Notes under the pieces: generated by a model | The model's database searches: none | What the model saw: only the letters and a program-made list of their open reading frames with translations | Told to the model about the DNA's origin: nothing | Assembly (NCBI GenBank): GCA_050949255.1 | Contig: JBMNFJ010000015.1 | Coordinates: 1 to 64,000 of the forward strand | From: UBA3941 sp002385665 | Lineage (GTDB): Bacteria > Bacillota > Clostridia > Caldicoprobacterales > UBA3941 | Reading direction: 5' to 3' | DNA length: 64,000 nucleotides | Made by a program: the position numbers and the translations under genes | Shown: piece by piece, positions 48,881-58,903 of the stretch | How positions within the stretch are numbered: the first letter of the stretch is position 1 | Layout: every line of letters begins with the position of its first letter

Positions 48881-49933
48881 TTGAAAAATCGTATGTTCTT
48901 ACCCATAACCATAAAGGGGAAAAATATCCGGAACAGGGTAGTTATGCCCCCTATGGTCTATTTTGGTAGGGCAGGAAATGATGGGCTGGTAACCCAACAG
49001 CATATAGATCATTATATGGCCAGGGCCAAGGGCGGTACTGGATTAATAATAGTAGAAGCCGCATGTGTGCATCCGGAGGGCAGGTTGTCCAACGACCAGC
49101 TGGGAATATGGTCCGATGAACATATCCCGGGACTAAAAGCCATAGTTGATGCTTGCCATCAGTATGGAGCAGTGGTCATGATCCAGATCCACCATGCGGG
49201 GATAAAGAGTCCCACATCGGTGACCGACAGACCAGTAGCACCATCCCCGGTAGAAGGCAATACAGCTTGTGAATTGACTGTTGAAGAGATAGAGGAAATC
49301 AGACATTGTTTTGTTCAGGCCGCGCTCAGGGCCAGAAAGGCCGGCTTCGACGGAATAGAACTCCACGGGGCCCACGGATACTTACTTAGCCAGTTCTCAT
49401 CAAGTCTGACCAATCGGAGAACCGATGAGTACGGCGGAGACCTTGTAAAACGCATGAAATTGGCCCTTGATATAATCCATGACATTCGCAGGGAATTGGG
49501 CCATAAAAACTTCATTATAGGCTATCGGATGGGGGGTAACGATCCAACCCTGGATGACGGTATCAAGATCGCCAAGCTGTTGGAGGAGGCAGGGGTGGAT
49601 CTGATCCATGTCTCAGCAGGAATTACAGACCCTGATATTCCACTGCCTGAAACCCCGAAAAACTTTCCCTTCAATTGGATCGTCTATTGTGGAACAGTAA
49701 TCAATAAGCACGTAAGCATACCCGTTATTGTTGTGAATAACATCAAAACCGGCGAGGAGGCTGCCCTTATCATAGAGAACAGGCTGGCCGATTTTGTAGC
49801 CATAGGCCGGGGCCATTTGACAGATCCTGAATGGACCAACAAGGCTATGGACAAACTCGAAGCCACACGCTGTCTGGATTGCAAGCCCCGTTGCCGTTGG
49901 TTTACCGTTGGGGATGCTTGTCCTGGAGATTAA
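48881..49933 (+). CDS. NADH:flavin oxidoreductase (Old Yellow Enzyme family)
   Basis: A 350-residue FMN-binding TIM-barrel reductase. 'NRVVMPPMVYFGRAGNDGLV', 'HIDHYMARAKGGTGLIIVEA', 'GFDGIELHGAHGYLLSQF', 'NRRTDEYGGDLVKRMKLAL' and 'RLADFVAIGRGHLTDPEW' are family landmarks. It ends in a cysteine cluster RCLDCKPRC...C like the [4Fe-4S] site of 2,4-dienoyl-CoA reductase relatives, with a shorter last spacing, and lacks their C-terminal FAD/NADH domain. The start is a TTG nine bases after GGAGG. The last 32 bp overlap the convergent pyrophosphatase gene. Substrate unknown. Confidence 0.88.
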   Translation: MKNRMFLPITIKGKNIRNRVVMPPMVYFGRAGNDGLVTQQHIDHYMARAKGGTGLIIVEAACVHPEGRLSNDQLGIWSDEHIPGLKAIVDACHQYGAVVMIQIHHAGIKSPTSVTDRPVAPSPVEGNTACELTVEEIEEIRHCFVQAALRARKAGFDGIELHGAHGYLLSQFSSSLTNRRTDEYGGDLVKRMKLALDIIHDIRRELGHKNFIIGYRMGGNDPTLDDGIKIAKLLEEAGVDLIHVSAGITDPDIPLPETPKNFPFNWIVYCGTVINKHVSIPVIVVNNIKTGEEAALIIENRLADFVAIGRGHLTDPEWTNKAMDKLEATRCLDCKPRCRWFTVGDACPGD

Positions 49934-50453
49934 ACCGGAACCTCTTGTGGTCCGGTTTTTTTGAGCCTTCTTCTCTGAACCGGGCCTGGGTTTCCCGAAT
50001 CAGCTCCAGAGCCGCTTCCTTGTCCCGCCATCCCTCGATGGTAACCTCCTTGTGTTCCAGATCCTTGTAGATGGCAAAGAAATGCTCTATTTCCCTAAGG
50101 AGATGGGGGGGTACGTCCTCAAGGCTCCGTATGTGATTCCACAGGGGATCGTTCTTGGGAACGCACAGGATCTTTTCATCATCACCCTTTTCGTCCCTCA
50201 TCATAAACAGGCCTATGGGAAAGGTCTCGATGAGGCAGCCGGGGAAAGTTGATTCCCATACCAAAACCAGGGCATCCAAGGGATCCCCGTCCCGGGCCAG
50301 GGTATTAAGTATGAAGCCGTAGTCAGCGGGATAATGTACCGGAGAAAAGAGCATCCGATCAAAGCGTATGGCTCCCTTAACCGGATCGTATTCGTACTTA
50401 TTCCTGCTTCCCTTAGGTATTTCTATCATGACATCAAAGGTTTCTATTTTCAT
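49902..50453 (-). CDS. ppa: Inorganic pyrophosphatase (soluble, family I)
   Basis: A 183-residue Mg-dependent enzyme hydrolysing PPi. The family I pattern is plain: 'MIEIPKGSRNKYEYDPVKGA', 'FDRMLFSPVHYPADYGFI', 'DGDPLDALVLVWESTFPGC', 'FFAIYKDLEHKEVTIEGW'. Its C-terminal 11 codons overlap the 3' end of the flavin oxidoreductase gene on the other strand. Confidence 0.95.
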   Translation of the reverse strand: MKIETFDVMIEIPKGSRNKYEYDPVKGAIRFDRMLFSPVHYPADYGFILNTLARDGDPLDALVLVWESTFPGCLIETFPIGLFMMRDEKGDDEKILCVPKNDPLWNHIRSLEDVPPHLLREIEHFFAIYKDLEHKEVTIEGWRDKEAALELIRETQARFREEGSKKPDHKRFRFNLQDKHPQR

Positions 50454-50909
50454 GCTATCAATCCTTATATCTTATTAAATATTTGCTTTTATTATTGGCT
50501 AGACATATAATTAGTATGATATCAAATAAATCGCGATACCGCAATCAGGCTATATCCATGGGGATATCTTTTTATTTTACCCATGAAGCTTTTGTGTACT
50601 ATATCACCACAAAATACTGTTTGACCGAAGTTTCAAAGACCTGAGTCATGACCTTGCTACATGAATCGGCGGGAAATGGGATTTTTTGAAACTTTTTCAA
50701 TTATTCGCATGATGGTTATTCTATATTGATATCTGTCAGGAATATCCATCACCGATGAAATGCCCTTTTTGTAAATGGACATTTTCCATTTACCGTGTTA
50801 ATTTCTACTAATAAAATGGTATTGTATATATAGCCAACCGTCTGGTATTATAGTACGGTAGTTTTTTAGTAATTTAAAAATTAGAGATTGGACCAGGGGG
50901 AACAACTGT
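50454..50909. other. Intergenic region with R-family fragment R7
   Basis: A 456-bp spacer between divergent ppa and the DUF1846 gene. Bases 50630-50697 hold GAAGTTTCAAAG...TTTTTTGAAACTTTTTC, the lone inner arm of the palindromic repeats without the outer arms. Near 50822 TTGTAT and 18 bp later TATTAT could be the DUF1846 promoter. Confidence 0.5.
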
Positions 50910-52427
50910 ATGACTGAGATTGGGTTTGACAATGAAAAATATCTGGACAAACAGGCGGCAGCCATATTGGAAAGGGTTAACCTTTTTAAGGATAAACTCT
51001 ATCTGGAATTTGGGGGCAAGCTTTTCTACGATTACCATGCCTCAAGGGTGCTGCCGGGGTTTGATCCAAATATAAAGATAAAGCTTCTGCGCAAGCTGAA
51101 GGATAAGGCCGATATCATTCTTTGCGTTGCTGCCGGGGATATCGAACGCAAGAAGATCCGGGCCGATTTTGGTATAACCTATGATATGAACGTTTTAAAG
51201 CTGATAGACGATTTCAGGGAATGGAACCTGGATGTCGCAGGAGTGGTTATTACCCTCTTTGATAACCAGCCCTCGGCTGTTCATTTCAGGAATAAGCTGG
51301 AGCGGCAGGGAATCAGGACTTATACCCACGGCTTCACCAAGGGTTATCCTGCGGATATAGATACCATAGTCAGCGATGAGGGCTATGGCTCCAATCAATA
51401 TATTGAGACTAAAAACAAGCTGGTTATCGTCACCGCACCGGGACCGGCCAGTGGCAAGCTGGCTACCTGTCTTTCCCAGCTTTATCATGATTACAAAATG
51501 GGTTTGGAGTCGGGATATGCCAAGTTCGAAACCTTCCCCATATGGAATCTCCCGCTCAAACATCCGGTAAATATCGCCTATGAGGCCGCTACGGCTGATA
51601 TTCGGGACTTCAATATGATAGACCCCTTTCATTTGGAGTCATATGGGGAGATGGCCATTAACTATAACAGGGACGTTGAGATCTTTCCGGTGATTAAACG
51701 GATTTTGGACAAGATTACATCGGGAGCTTCCCTATACAAGTCGCCTACGGATATGGGGGTTAATAAGGCCAGCTATGGAATAATCCGGGACGATGTTGTC
51801 CGGGAAGCCTCCAAACAGGAAATAATCAGGCGATATTTTTGGTACAACGTTGAGTACATTAAAGGATCCATCGATCAGGAAACCTTGACCCGGGCTGAGC
51901 TGTTGATGAAGAATTTGGGGCTCAACCCGGAGGATAGGAAGGTAGTGCTCCCTGCCAGGGAAGTTGTATCCAAAAGGCGGTCCGATGCCATGGACGATAC
52001 ATACGAAAACCTAAGCGCCGCCGCTATAGAGCTGAAGGACGGAACCATAGTCACGGGTAAGAACTCCTGCCTTATGGACGCGGCATCCAGCCTGATCCTG
52101 AATGCCATCAAGACCGTGGCCGGGATACCGGATAACATCCACCTCCTGTCGCCCAACGTCATCGAGTCCATCCAGCGGCTAAAGGGGGATATACTTGGGG
52201 AAAAGACCAAGGCTCTGAACCTGGAAGAAACCCTCATTGCCCTTGGGATCAGTGCCACCACCAATCCCACAGCCCAGGTGGCCCTGGGCTGCCTGAAGGA
52301 TCTGGCAGGTTGTGAGGTCCATTTTACCCATATTCAGTCGCCCACCGATGAAAATGCCCTTCGAAAGCTTAAGGTCAACATGACGGCTGACCCCAAGTTT
52401 CCGTCAAAGAACCTATTTATGATATAG
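50910..52427 (+). CDS. DUF1846 family protein
   Basis: A 505-residue cytoplasmic protein of the DUF1846 family, common in Firmicutes. 'GFDNEKYLDKQAAAILERVN', 'LYLEFGGKLFYDYHASRVLP', 'LVIVTAPGPASGKLATCLSQ' (a nucleotide-binding-like loop), 'FETFPIWNLPLKHPVNIAYE' and 'GISATTNPTAQVALGCLKDL' are recognisable family segments. The biochemical function is not established as far as I know. AGGGGGAACAACTGT precedes the ATG. It overlaps the convergent dehydrogenase gene by 15 bp. Confidence 0.9.
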   Translation: MTEIGFDNEKYLDKQAAAILERVNLFKDKLYLEFGGKLFYDYHASRVLPGFDPNIKIKLLRKLKDKADIILCVAAGDIERKKIRADFGITYDMNVLKLIDDFREWNLDVAGVVITLFDNQPSAVHFRNKLERQGIRTYTHGFTKGYPADIDTIVSDEGYGSNQYIETKNKLVIVTAPGPASGKLATCLSQLYHDYKMGLESGYAKFETFPIWNLPLKHPVNIAYEAATADIRDFNMIDPFHLESYGEMAINYNRDVEIFPVIKRILDKITSGASLYKSPTDMGVNKASYGIIRDDVVREASKQEIIRRYFWYNVEYIKGSIDQETLTRAELLMKNLGLNPEDRKVVLPAREVVSKRRSDAMDDTYENLSAAAIELKDGTIVTGKNSCLMDAASSLILNAIKTVAGIPDNIHLLSPNVIESIQRLKGDILGEKTKALNLEETLIALGISATTNPTAQVALGCLKDLAGCEVHFTHIQSPTDENALRKLKVNMTADPKFPSKNLFMI

Positions 52428-53393
52428 GGATTCAAACACCTGGGGGTTGATGGCGGAAGCCGGCATCTTCCCGTCGAAAAAGTCTATGATATTCTGGCAG
52501 GCCTCCCTGGTCATCTCCAACCTCACCTCATGGGTGGCGGTGCCGATATGAGGAGTCATCACTACATTATCCATTTCCAGAAGTTCCTGCGGAATATGGG
52601 GTTCATTTTCAAAGACATCCAGCCCTGCACCGGCTAAGCTGCCCTGCTCCAAATGCCGGATCAGGGCTTTTTCGTCGACTACCTCACCTCTGGCGGTATT
52701 TATGAGGTAGGCGGACTTTTTCATCCTGGCCAGCTGCTCCTCCCCTATCAGGTGACGGGTCTCCGGTGTAAGGGGAGTGTGCAGGGATACAACATCCGAT
52801 ACCTCCAGCAGTTGATCCAGGGGAAGATAGTCCACACCCAATGCTTTTTCCTCTTCCCTGTCCAGCCGATTCCTATTGAAATAGAATACCTTCATTCCGG
52901 ATGCCAGGCCCCTTCGGGCAACTGCCTTCCCGATACGGCCCAGGCCTACAATTCCCAGGGTCTTGCCATACAGGCTTTGGCCTTCATTCATCATCATGCC
53001 CCATCTGGAGCCTGGATTGTTCCTCAGCCATCTGTCCCTGGCGGCTATGTTTCTGGCAGTGGCCAGCATGAGTCCAAAGGCCAGTTCAGCAGTGGACTCC
53101 GTGACGGATTCCGGTGCATTGGCTACCAGAATATTTTGCCTGCTGGCCTCATCAACATCAATACTGTCGTAACCTGCACCATATACGCTGATAATCTTTA
53201 AGTTGCCGGCAGCCCTGATCAGCTCGGCATCCATTCCAATGCCTGTGGCTAAAATTCCGTCAAATTCATGGATGATTTCAAGAAGCTCATCCCTGGTATA
53301 TCTACCCTTGTCCGGGTGAGTTACATTAAAACGACCCTTAAGGGCGTCCATCCCCTGGCCCGTCAGGGGCATAGTCACAAGTACTTTTTTCAT
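52413..53393 (-). CDS. D-2-hydroxyacid dehydrogenase family protein
   Basis: A 326-residue NAD(P)-dependent oxidoreductase like glyoxylate/hydroxypyruvate or phosphoglycerate dehydrogenase. Rossmann 'KTLGIVGLGRIGKAVARRGL', catalytic Arg in 'AYLINTARGEVVDEKAL', Glu in 'GLDVFENEPHIP', His in 'NVVMTPHIGTATHEVRLEM'. ATG 53393 follows AGGAGATCCA; the frame extends to 53411. The substrate cannot be read from sequence alone. Confidence 0.92.
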   Translation of the reverse strand: MKKVLVTMPLTGQGMDALKGRFNVTHPDKGRYTRDELLEIIHEFDGILATGIGMDAELIRAAGNLKIISVYGAGYDSIDVDEASRQNILVANAPESVTESTAELAFGLMLATARNIAARDRWLRNNPGSRWGMMMNEGQSLYGKTLGIVGLGRIGKAVARRGLASGMKVFYFNRNRLDREEEKALGVDYLPLDQLLEVSDVVSLHTPLTPETRHLIGEEQLARMKKSAYLINTARGEVVDEKALIRHLEQGSLAGAGLDVFENEPHIPQELLEMDNVVMTPHIGTATHEVRLEMTREACQNIIDFFDGKMPASAINPQVFESLYHK

Positions 53394-53576
53394 TGGATCT
53401 CCTCCTGTCACTTTCCGGTTGTCACCTGGATATTATACCCTTTAATAATTCAATGAAACAAGCCCCCTTTTAATTAGGGCTTTTCTTTGCTATAATAGAT
53501 ATGTATGTGTATTCATAAGCCCAATTATGGGACACTTGGATTTTTATGGTATCTTAAACAAACAGGGAGGTATAAC

Positions 53577-54734
53577 ATGAAGTATCGTAAGTTTGGAGAT
53601 CTTGGTTTTGATGTATCTACATTTGGAGTTGGATGTATGAGATTACCTCTAAAGGTACAGCCGGATGGCACCACAGACCGTACAAAAATAGACGAAGAGG
53701 AAGCCATAAAGATGATTCGTCACGCCATTGACAGCGGGGTAAACTACATAGATACCGCTTACCCTTATCATGGCGGAGCCAGCGAACTGTTGGTAGCCAA
53801 GGCTTTAAAGGACGGGTATAGGGAAAAGGTTAAGCTGGCAACCAAGTTGCCTGTGTGGCTGACCAATTCCTATGAAGATTTTGAGAGGATATTGGATGAG
53901 CAATTGGCTAAGTTAGAAGTCGAAACCATAGATTTCTATCTGCTTCATTCCCTCTCAAAGGACAGATGGGAACATATAAAGGAAATGGGCGTTCTGGATT
54001 TCCTCGATAAGGCAGTAGAATCCGGTAAGATTAAATATCCCGGCTTCTCCTTCCACGATGATTTGCCGGTATTTAAGGATATTATCGATTCCTATGACTG
54101 GAAGATGTGCCAGATCCAGCTCAACATCCTGGATGAAAATCACCAGGCTGGGCTGGAGGGATTGCGCTACGCCGGATCCAAGGGCATACCTGTCGTAATC
54201 ATGGAACCCCTCAGGGGCGGTAAACTTGCCCATAATGTACCCAAAGATGTAGCTGAACTGTGGAATCAGTTCGAAGTTAAGCGCTCTCCTGTAGAATGGG
54301 CATTCAGATGGCTCTATAACTTCCCTGAAGTCACTGTAATTCTCAGTGGTGTCAGCACCATGGAACAGCTGAAGGACAATCTGGAAATATTCAGCAAAGA
54401 TGATGCTGTAGCCAATTCCATGTCCAATGAAGAGTTGGAGCTGGTAAAGAAGGTTCAGGCTCAATACGAGAGCAAGATCAAAGTCGGATGCACCGCCTGT
54501 GACTATTGCATGCCCTGTCCTTCAGGGGTTGATATCCCCGGTACCTTCGCCCTTTATAATGACTTTTCCATGTTTGAAGGGTCGCAGGATTACAAGGATC
54601 GCTACCAGAGCTTTATAGAGGATGGCAAGGACGCTTCCAACTGCGTAGAATGTGGACAGTGCGAATCCGAGTGCCCACAGCATATATCCATTATCGAGAA
54701 GCTGAAGGAAGCCCATGCGGCTTTGACGTCATAA
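53577..54734 (+). CDS. Aldo/keto reductase with C-terminal 4Fe-4S clusters
   Basis: 385 residues. The AKR barrel has catalytic Asp/Tyr in 'GVNYIDTAYPYHGGASELLV', Lys in 'KLATKLPVWL' and His in 'TIDFYLLHSLSKDRWEHI'. The C-terminal about 75 residues form a ferredoxin-like module: 'GCTACDYCMPCPSGVDIPGT' and 'CVECGQCESECPQHISIIEK'. This fused type is common in anaerobes. ATG 53577 follows GGGAGG. It ends before a strong bidirectional terminator. Physiological substrate unknown. Confidence 0.94.
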   Translation: MKYRKFGDLGFDVSTFGVGCMRLPLKVQPDGTTDRTKIDEEEAIKMIRHAIDSGVNYIDTAYPYHGGASELLVAKALKDGYREKVKLATKLPVWLTNSYEDFERILDEQLAKLEVETIDFYLLHSLSKDRWEHIKEMGVLDFLDKAVESGKIKYPGFSFHDDLPVFKDIIDSYDWKMCQIQLNILDENHQAGLEGLRYAGSKGIPVVIMEPLRGGKLAHNVPKDVAELWNQFEVKRSPVEWAFRWLYNFPEVTVILSGVSTMEQLKDNLEIFSKDDAVANSMSNEELELVKKVQAQYESKIKVGCTACDYCMPCPSGVDIPGTFALYNDFSMFEGSQDYKDRYQSFIEDGKDASNCVECGQCESECPQHISIIEKLKEAHAALTS

Positions 54735-54826
54735 CAGGATAAGGCAGGCCTGCTACTCGATTAAGACGGCTTAAACTATTACCGGCTTACCTATCGTATG
54801 CCTACAATAGCTATCATAATAATAAA

Positions 54827-54863
54827 AAGCAAACATCCCTGGAGATCCCAGGGATGTTTGCTT
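54827..54863. terminator. Bidirectional terminator
   Basis: AAGCAAACATCCCTGG / CCAGGGATGTTTGCTT, 16 bp perfect, 5-nt loop, between the convergent aldo/keto reductase and nitroreductase genes. Confidence 0.9.
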
Positions 54864-54886
54864 ATCCACGCTAAAGGAGTAGCTAT

Positions 54887-55408
54887 CTATGCCCTTATGA
54901 TATATCCTTCCTTCCTGGGTTTTGGTTCCGGATAATCCCCGTCATAATATCCCAGGATACAGTTACCTATACCTACATAATTTCCTTCGATTCCCCATTC
55001 CTTGAGTAGTTCCTTCCCTTCAGGGGTTTCGAACATCTCCCTGGCCCTGTGGATCCAGCAGGAGTTCACTCCAACGGAGTAGGCGGCGTTCATAAGATTG
55101 CCCATTACCAGGCTCCCGTCCTCTATATGGGTATTTACGTCACTGTCTGCCAGGACAATCACTACAGTCGGTGCCCCATAGAAGGGATCCCCGTCAGGGT
55201 CACCGGTGAATCTGGCATTGAGCCTGGAGAGCTTTTGGATTAGCTCCGGATCCTGCACAACCACCATGATAGCGGATTGTCTTCCCATACCGCTGGGAGC
55301 ATAGGTTCCGGCCTCAAGGATGAGATTTAATTGTTCCTCGTTTATCTGTTCCTTCTTATACTGGCGGATACTTCTTCTCTCCTTTAAGGTCCTCAAGGTT
55401 TCATTCAT
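54887..55408 (-). CDS. Nitroreductase family protein
   Basis: A 173-residue FMN-dependent oxidoreductase. 'LRTLKERRSIRQYKKEQINE' (FMN-binding R-R-S-I-R), 'LEAGTYAPSGMGRQSAIMVV', 'GNLMNAAYSVGVNSCWIHRA' and 'NYVGIGNCILGYYDGDYPEP'. The ATG at 55408 has GGAG eight bases upstream; in-frame starts 6-9 bases earlier are on top of that site. The physiological acceptor is unknown. Monocistronic. Confidence 0.92.
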   Translation of the reverse strand: MNETLRTLKERRSIRQYKKEQINEEQLNLILEAGTYAPSGMGRQSAIMVVVQDPELIQKLSRLNARFTGDPDGDPFYGAPTVVIVLADSDVNTHIEDGSLVMGNLMNAAYSVGVNSCWIHRAREMFETPEGKELLKEWGIEGNYVGIGNCILGYYDGDYPEPKPRKEGYIIRA

Positions 55409-55888
55409 TTCCATCACTCCATTTTACTTGAATATTAATCATATTTCTTGCAGACACTCCGACACTTTTTTATGTAAATATGGTTGAACAAAAGGATAAG
55501 TTAAATCGTATGGTCCTCTATAGTACCTAATTCGTAAAAATTCACTTTTGTCATATGTAACACCTTACTGTTAATTGCCTGACGGGACACATCTCCCCAT
55601 AAAAATGACATTCTATAAGAATTATATATCTTAATCAAGACTATTTGAACAACTTTAAATTTACGTCAACATATACATTTTATGTATTTATTATAACACA
55701 GATTGTGCAAAAAAAGATTCCCTGTCTCTATATGTAAACCAAAACTTTTATCAGTGGTTTTTCTGTAAAAATATGTTCACATAAACCACTTTACAGCGGT
55801 TTATGTGAACTAAAATATAACAGAATTTAATTGTCCGGAATATGACTTAATTATCTTAGATCAACAAACAGTAACTTATTATCCCTAA
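55409..55888. other. 480-bp intergenic region upstream of nitroreductase / downstream of nrdJ
   Basis: AT-rich, non-coding. The only clear structure is a perfect 13-bp inverted repeat, GTTCACATAAACC (55775-55787) and GGTTTATGTGAAC (55798-55810). On the minus strand it is followed by ATATTTTTAC, so it is most likely the nrdJ terminator. The nitroreductase promoter must lie in the right-hand part; no certain -35/-10 was found. Confidence 0.55.
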
Positions 55889-58876
55889 TTAGGAGCAGCC
55901 CGTTGTAGCGCCACATTCCTCGCATACCTTGCAGGTGCCGTTCCTTCTCAGCCTGATACTGCCGCAATTGGCACAAACCTCACCATAGATGCGTTCGCCC
56001 AGTTCATCCTCCTGATCATGGTAGCTGCTGGTATCCGCCATGGCCGGTGCCGGATTGTTCGGGGCTTTGACCAGATCCCTGGCTGACAGGACATCCCCAT
56101 CCATACCGGGCTTTGCCTCACATCTTGAGAAGTTACCCAGCTCGATGTCGATGATTTTGCTTACCAGATCCGATATTGATGATGCATGCTTGATATAGGG
56201 ATGACGGCTGACAAAGCCCGATGGCTCGTACTGCTGTCCCCTGAGCATCCTGGAAATCTCCTGGGGAGGGATATTGTATTGCAGCATGTTGGATATGGCT
56301 TTTGACAGGGAAGCCAACAAGCCCTTTACAACGGTACCCTCCTTGTCGGTAGAGATAAAGAGTTCCGCTATCCTGCCATCAGGATAGAAGTTAACGGTTA
56401 CATAGAGTTCAATATCCCCTATCTTGGCGCTGTGGGTAAATCCAGGCCTTCTTCCTGTGGCCTTCCTTCGGACTGCCACCCTTTCCCTGCTGGCCCTGGC
56501 TATATCCAAAAGCTCCTGATAGGTCATATCCTCCAACCTTTTCGTCTCTCCGTTCTCTATGGAAGATGTCAGGGGCTGACTGGCTTTGGAACCGTCTCTA
56601 TAAATGGCTATAGCCTTGGTACCGGTAGTATAGGCCAGCAGATGGATCCTTTCTATGTCCTCCCTGGTAGCGGAATTGGGCAGGTTGACCGTCTTGGATA
56701 TGGAACCGGAAATCAATGGCGTGATTGCCGACACCATAAGTACATGGCCTTCGGGAGAAATGACCCGCTCCCCGGTTCCGCACTTGCCGGCAGTATCGAA
56801 TATGGGGTAATGTTCCGGTTTCAGATAGGGTGCGCCCTCTATCTTACCGTCTATTATGAAATCGTTCTTATCCTTACGCAGAATATAGCCCAGGATCCCA
56901 TCTATCTGTTCCTCCGGGTAGCCCAACCTCTTCAGGGCTGTCTCAATTACCGGATTTACCATGACCATGGAAGCCCCGCCCGCCAGCTTTTTATAGATTA
57001 CATGGGCATAGAAGGGCTCAATGGACGTAGCACCGCAGTCCATGGCAAAGGATATGGTGCCGGTGGGGGCAACAACCGTAACCTGGGCATTGCGATATCC
57101 GTTCTTCTCACCGCTGTCATAGGCCATATTCCATACTCTCTTTAATACATCGCTGACCTTATTCCATCCAAGCCCTTTCAGGGTTTCATGATCCACTTCC
57201 ATGGGCTTGTAGCTGAGATCCTCATAGTCGTCATCCCTGGCGCCGGCCACCCTTCCGTGATTCCGAATAACCCTAAGCATGTGCTGGGAATTTATATCGT
57301 ATTTTTCAAAGGGGCCCAGTTTTTCTGCCATCAGGGAGGATACATAATAGGAGTATCCGGTCATCATTCCCATTATGGAGGCAGCCATGGTCCTGGCCTC
57401 GTGGGAGTCATAGGGGTACCCACAGGACATAATAAGGGAGGCAAGGTTGGCCGGACCCAGTCCCGTTGTCCTGAACATATGGGTTTTTCTAGCAATATGC
57501 TTTGTGGGGAATTGTCCCCAATGTATGGAAGCTTCCAGAACCAACTGTACCAGGGCAACGGTATGCAAAAAGTCCTCAACCTTAAACTGTCCCGTTTCTA
57601 TATCCAAATAATTGTACAGGTTTATGGATGCCAGGTTACAGGAGGTATCGTCCAGGAAAGCGTACTCGCTGCAGGGGTTGGTCGCATTTATCTGGTTATG
57701 CTTGGCCCAGGTTTGGCCGTCTTCCCCGGCAGGGCAGGTATGCCATTGGTTGAATCTGTCGTGGAATTGAAGCCCGGGATCGGCGCAGGAGTATGCGGAT
57801 TCGTTTATGGCATCCCAAAGCTCCCTTACCTTCAGCTCCTTATCGACGCTTGGGTCCACCCGTCCTTTGAGGGTTATAGTCGCATCGGGATCCTTATCCA
57901 GGTTCATAATCTTCTTCATGGTCTCGTCATACAACCTGACGGAGTTATTACCGTTTTGACCGGAAACCGTATTGTAGGCTTCACCGTTGAAGTCCGTATC
58001 ATAGCCCATCTTACCCAGGGCACGAACCTTTTCCTCCTCCAGCCTCTTCCAATTGACAAAATCCATGATGTCCGGGTGATTGTCGTCTACGATTACCATC
58101 TTGGCTGCTCTTCGGGTCGTTCCACCGGATTTAATGGCCCCTGCATTCCTGTCAAAACCCTTTAAGAAGCTCAACAGACCGGATGAAACACCGCCCCCGG
58201 ACAGCCGCTCACCCTCCGCCCTCAGGGTGGAGAAATTGGTGCCCGTACCGGAACCGCCCTTAAAGAGCTTGGTCTCGGTGACATACTGCTCGGATATGGA
58301 CTTATCCCCCATGAGCTTATCTTCGATGGAGATAATAAAGCAGGCGGATGCCTGGGTTCTTGTATACTGGTCCTTGCTCTCCACAACTTCCTTCTTTTCC
58401 AGATCATAATAGTACAGACCGCTGGGTTCACCGGCTATTCCATAGGCGTGTTTCAGGCCGGTATTAAACCATTGGGGTGAGTTGGGTGCAAAGGACTGGG
58501 ATAATAACAGGTAGACCAATTCATCATATAGAATTTGCTTTTGTTCTTCTCCCTGGATCATGCCTTCATCTTCCAGGGAAGCAACCCAAAAAGCTACCAT
58601 ACGATGGACAACCTGGCGCATACTGGTCTCATGCCCTACAGGGTCCTTCAGCCCCGCCTTTCTAAAATAGTGGCTGGCGATAATATCGCAGGCGTTCTGC
58701 GAATAATGGGCCGGAAATTCCAGATTCCTCATATCATGAATTATTTCATTAGTCCGATAGTCCTTTATAATTACATCTACCCTTTTCCATTGGAAGAGAT
58801 CGTACACAGTCCGATCCTTGTCACCTTCCAGTTCCTTGGTAAACCTTCTTACAATCAGGTCATCGATGGTTTTCAT
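55889..58876 (-). CDS. nrdJ: Vitamin B12-dependent ribonucleotide reductase (class II)
   Basis: A 995-residue adenosylcobalamin-dependent enzyme making deoxyribonucleotides without oxygen. 'NSPQWFNTGLKHAYGI', 'RTQASACFIISIEDKLMGDK' (active-site Cys), 'KGGSGTGTNFSTLRAEGERL', 'NATNPCSEYAFLDDTSCNLA' (N-x-C-x-E catalytic motif) and 'TVVAPTGTISFAMDCGATSI' are all present. The C-terminus has a zinc-ribbon-like CANCGS...CKVCEECGATTGC that carries the swivel cysteines. GGGGGAAGG precedes the ATG. No cobalamin riboswitch is visible upstream. Confidence 0.97.
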   Translation of the reverse strand: MKTIDDLIVRRFTKELEGDKDRTVYDLFQWKRVDVIIKDYRTNEIIHDMRNLEFPAHYSQNACDIIASHYFRKAGLKDPVGHETSMRQVVHRMVAFWVASLEDEGMIQGEEQKQILYDELVYLLLSQSFAPNSPQWFNTGLKHAYGIAGEPSGLYYYDLEKKEVVESKDQYTRTQASACFIISIEDKLMGDKSISEQYVTETKLFKGGSGTGTNFSTLRAEGERLSGGGVSSGLLSFLKGFDRNAGAIKSGGTTRRAAKMVIVDDNHPDIMDFVNWKRLEEEKVRALGKMGYDTDFNGEAYNTVSGQNGNNSVRLYDETMKKIMNLDKDPDATITLKGRVDPSVDKELKVRELWDAINESAYSCADPGLQFHDRFNQWHTCPAGEDGQTWAKHNQINATNPCSEYAFLDDTSCNLASINLYNYLDIETGQFKVEDFLHTVALVQLVLEASIHWGQFPTKHIARKTHMFRTTGLGPANLASLIMSCGYPYDSHEARTMAASIMGMMTGYSYYVSSLMAEKLGPFEKYDINSQHMLRVIRNHGRVAGARDDDYEDLSYKPMEVDHETLKGLGWNKVSDVLKRVWNMAYDSGEKNGYRNAQVTVVAPTGTISFAMDCGATSIEPFYAHVIYKKLAGGASMVMVNPVIETALKRLGYPEEQIDGILGYILRKDKNDFIIDGKIEGAPYLKPEHYPIFDTAGKCGTGERVISPEGHVLMVSAITPLISGSISKTVNLPNSATREDIERIHLLAYTTGTKAIAIYRDGSKASQPLTSSIENGETKRLEDMTYQELLDIARASRERVAVRRKATGRRPGFTHSAKIGDIELYVTVNFYPDGRIAELFISTDKEGTVVKGLLASLSKAISNMLQYNIPPQEISRMLRGQQYEPSGFVSRHPYIKHASSISDLVSKIIDIELGNFSRCEAKPGMDGDVLSARDLVKAPNNPAPAMADTSSYHDQEDELGERIYGEVCANCGSIRLRRNGTCKVCEECGATTGCS

Positions 58877-58903
58877 AGCCTTCCCCCTATAAATATGTAG
58901 TTT

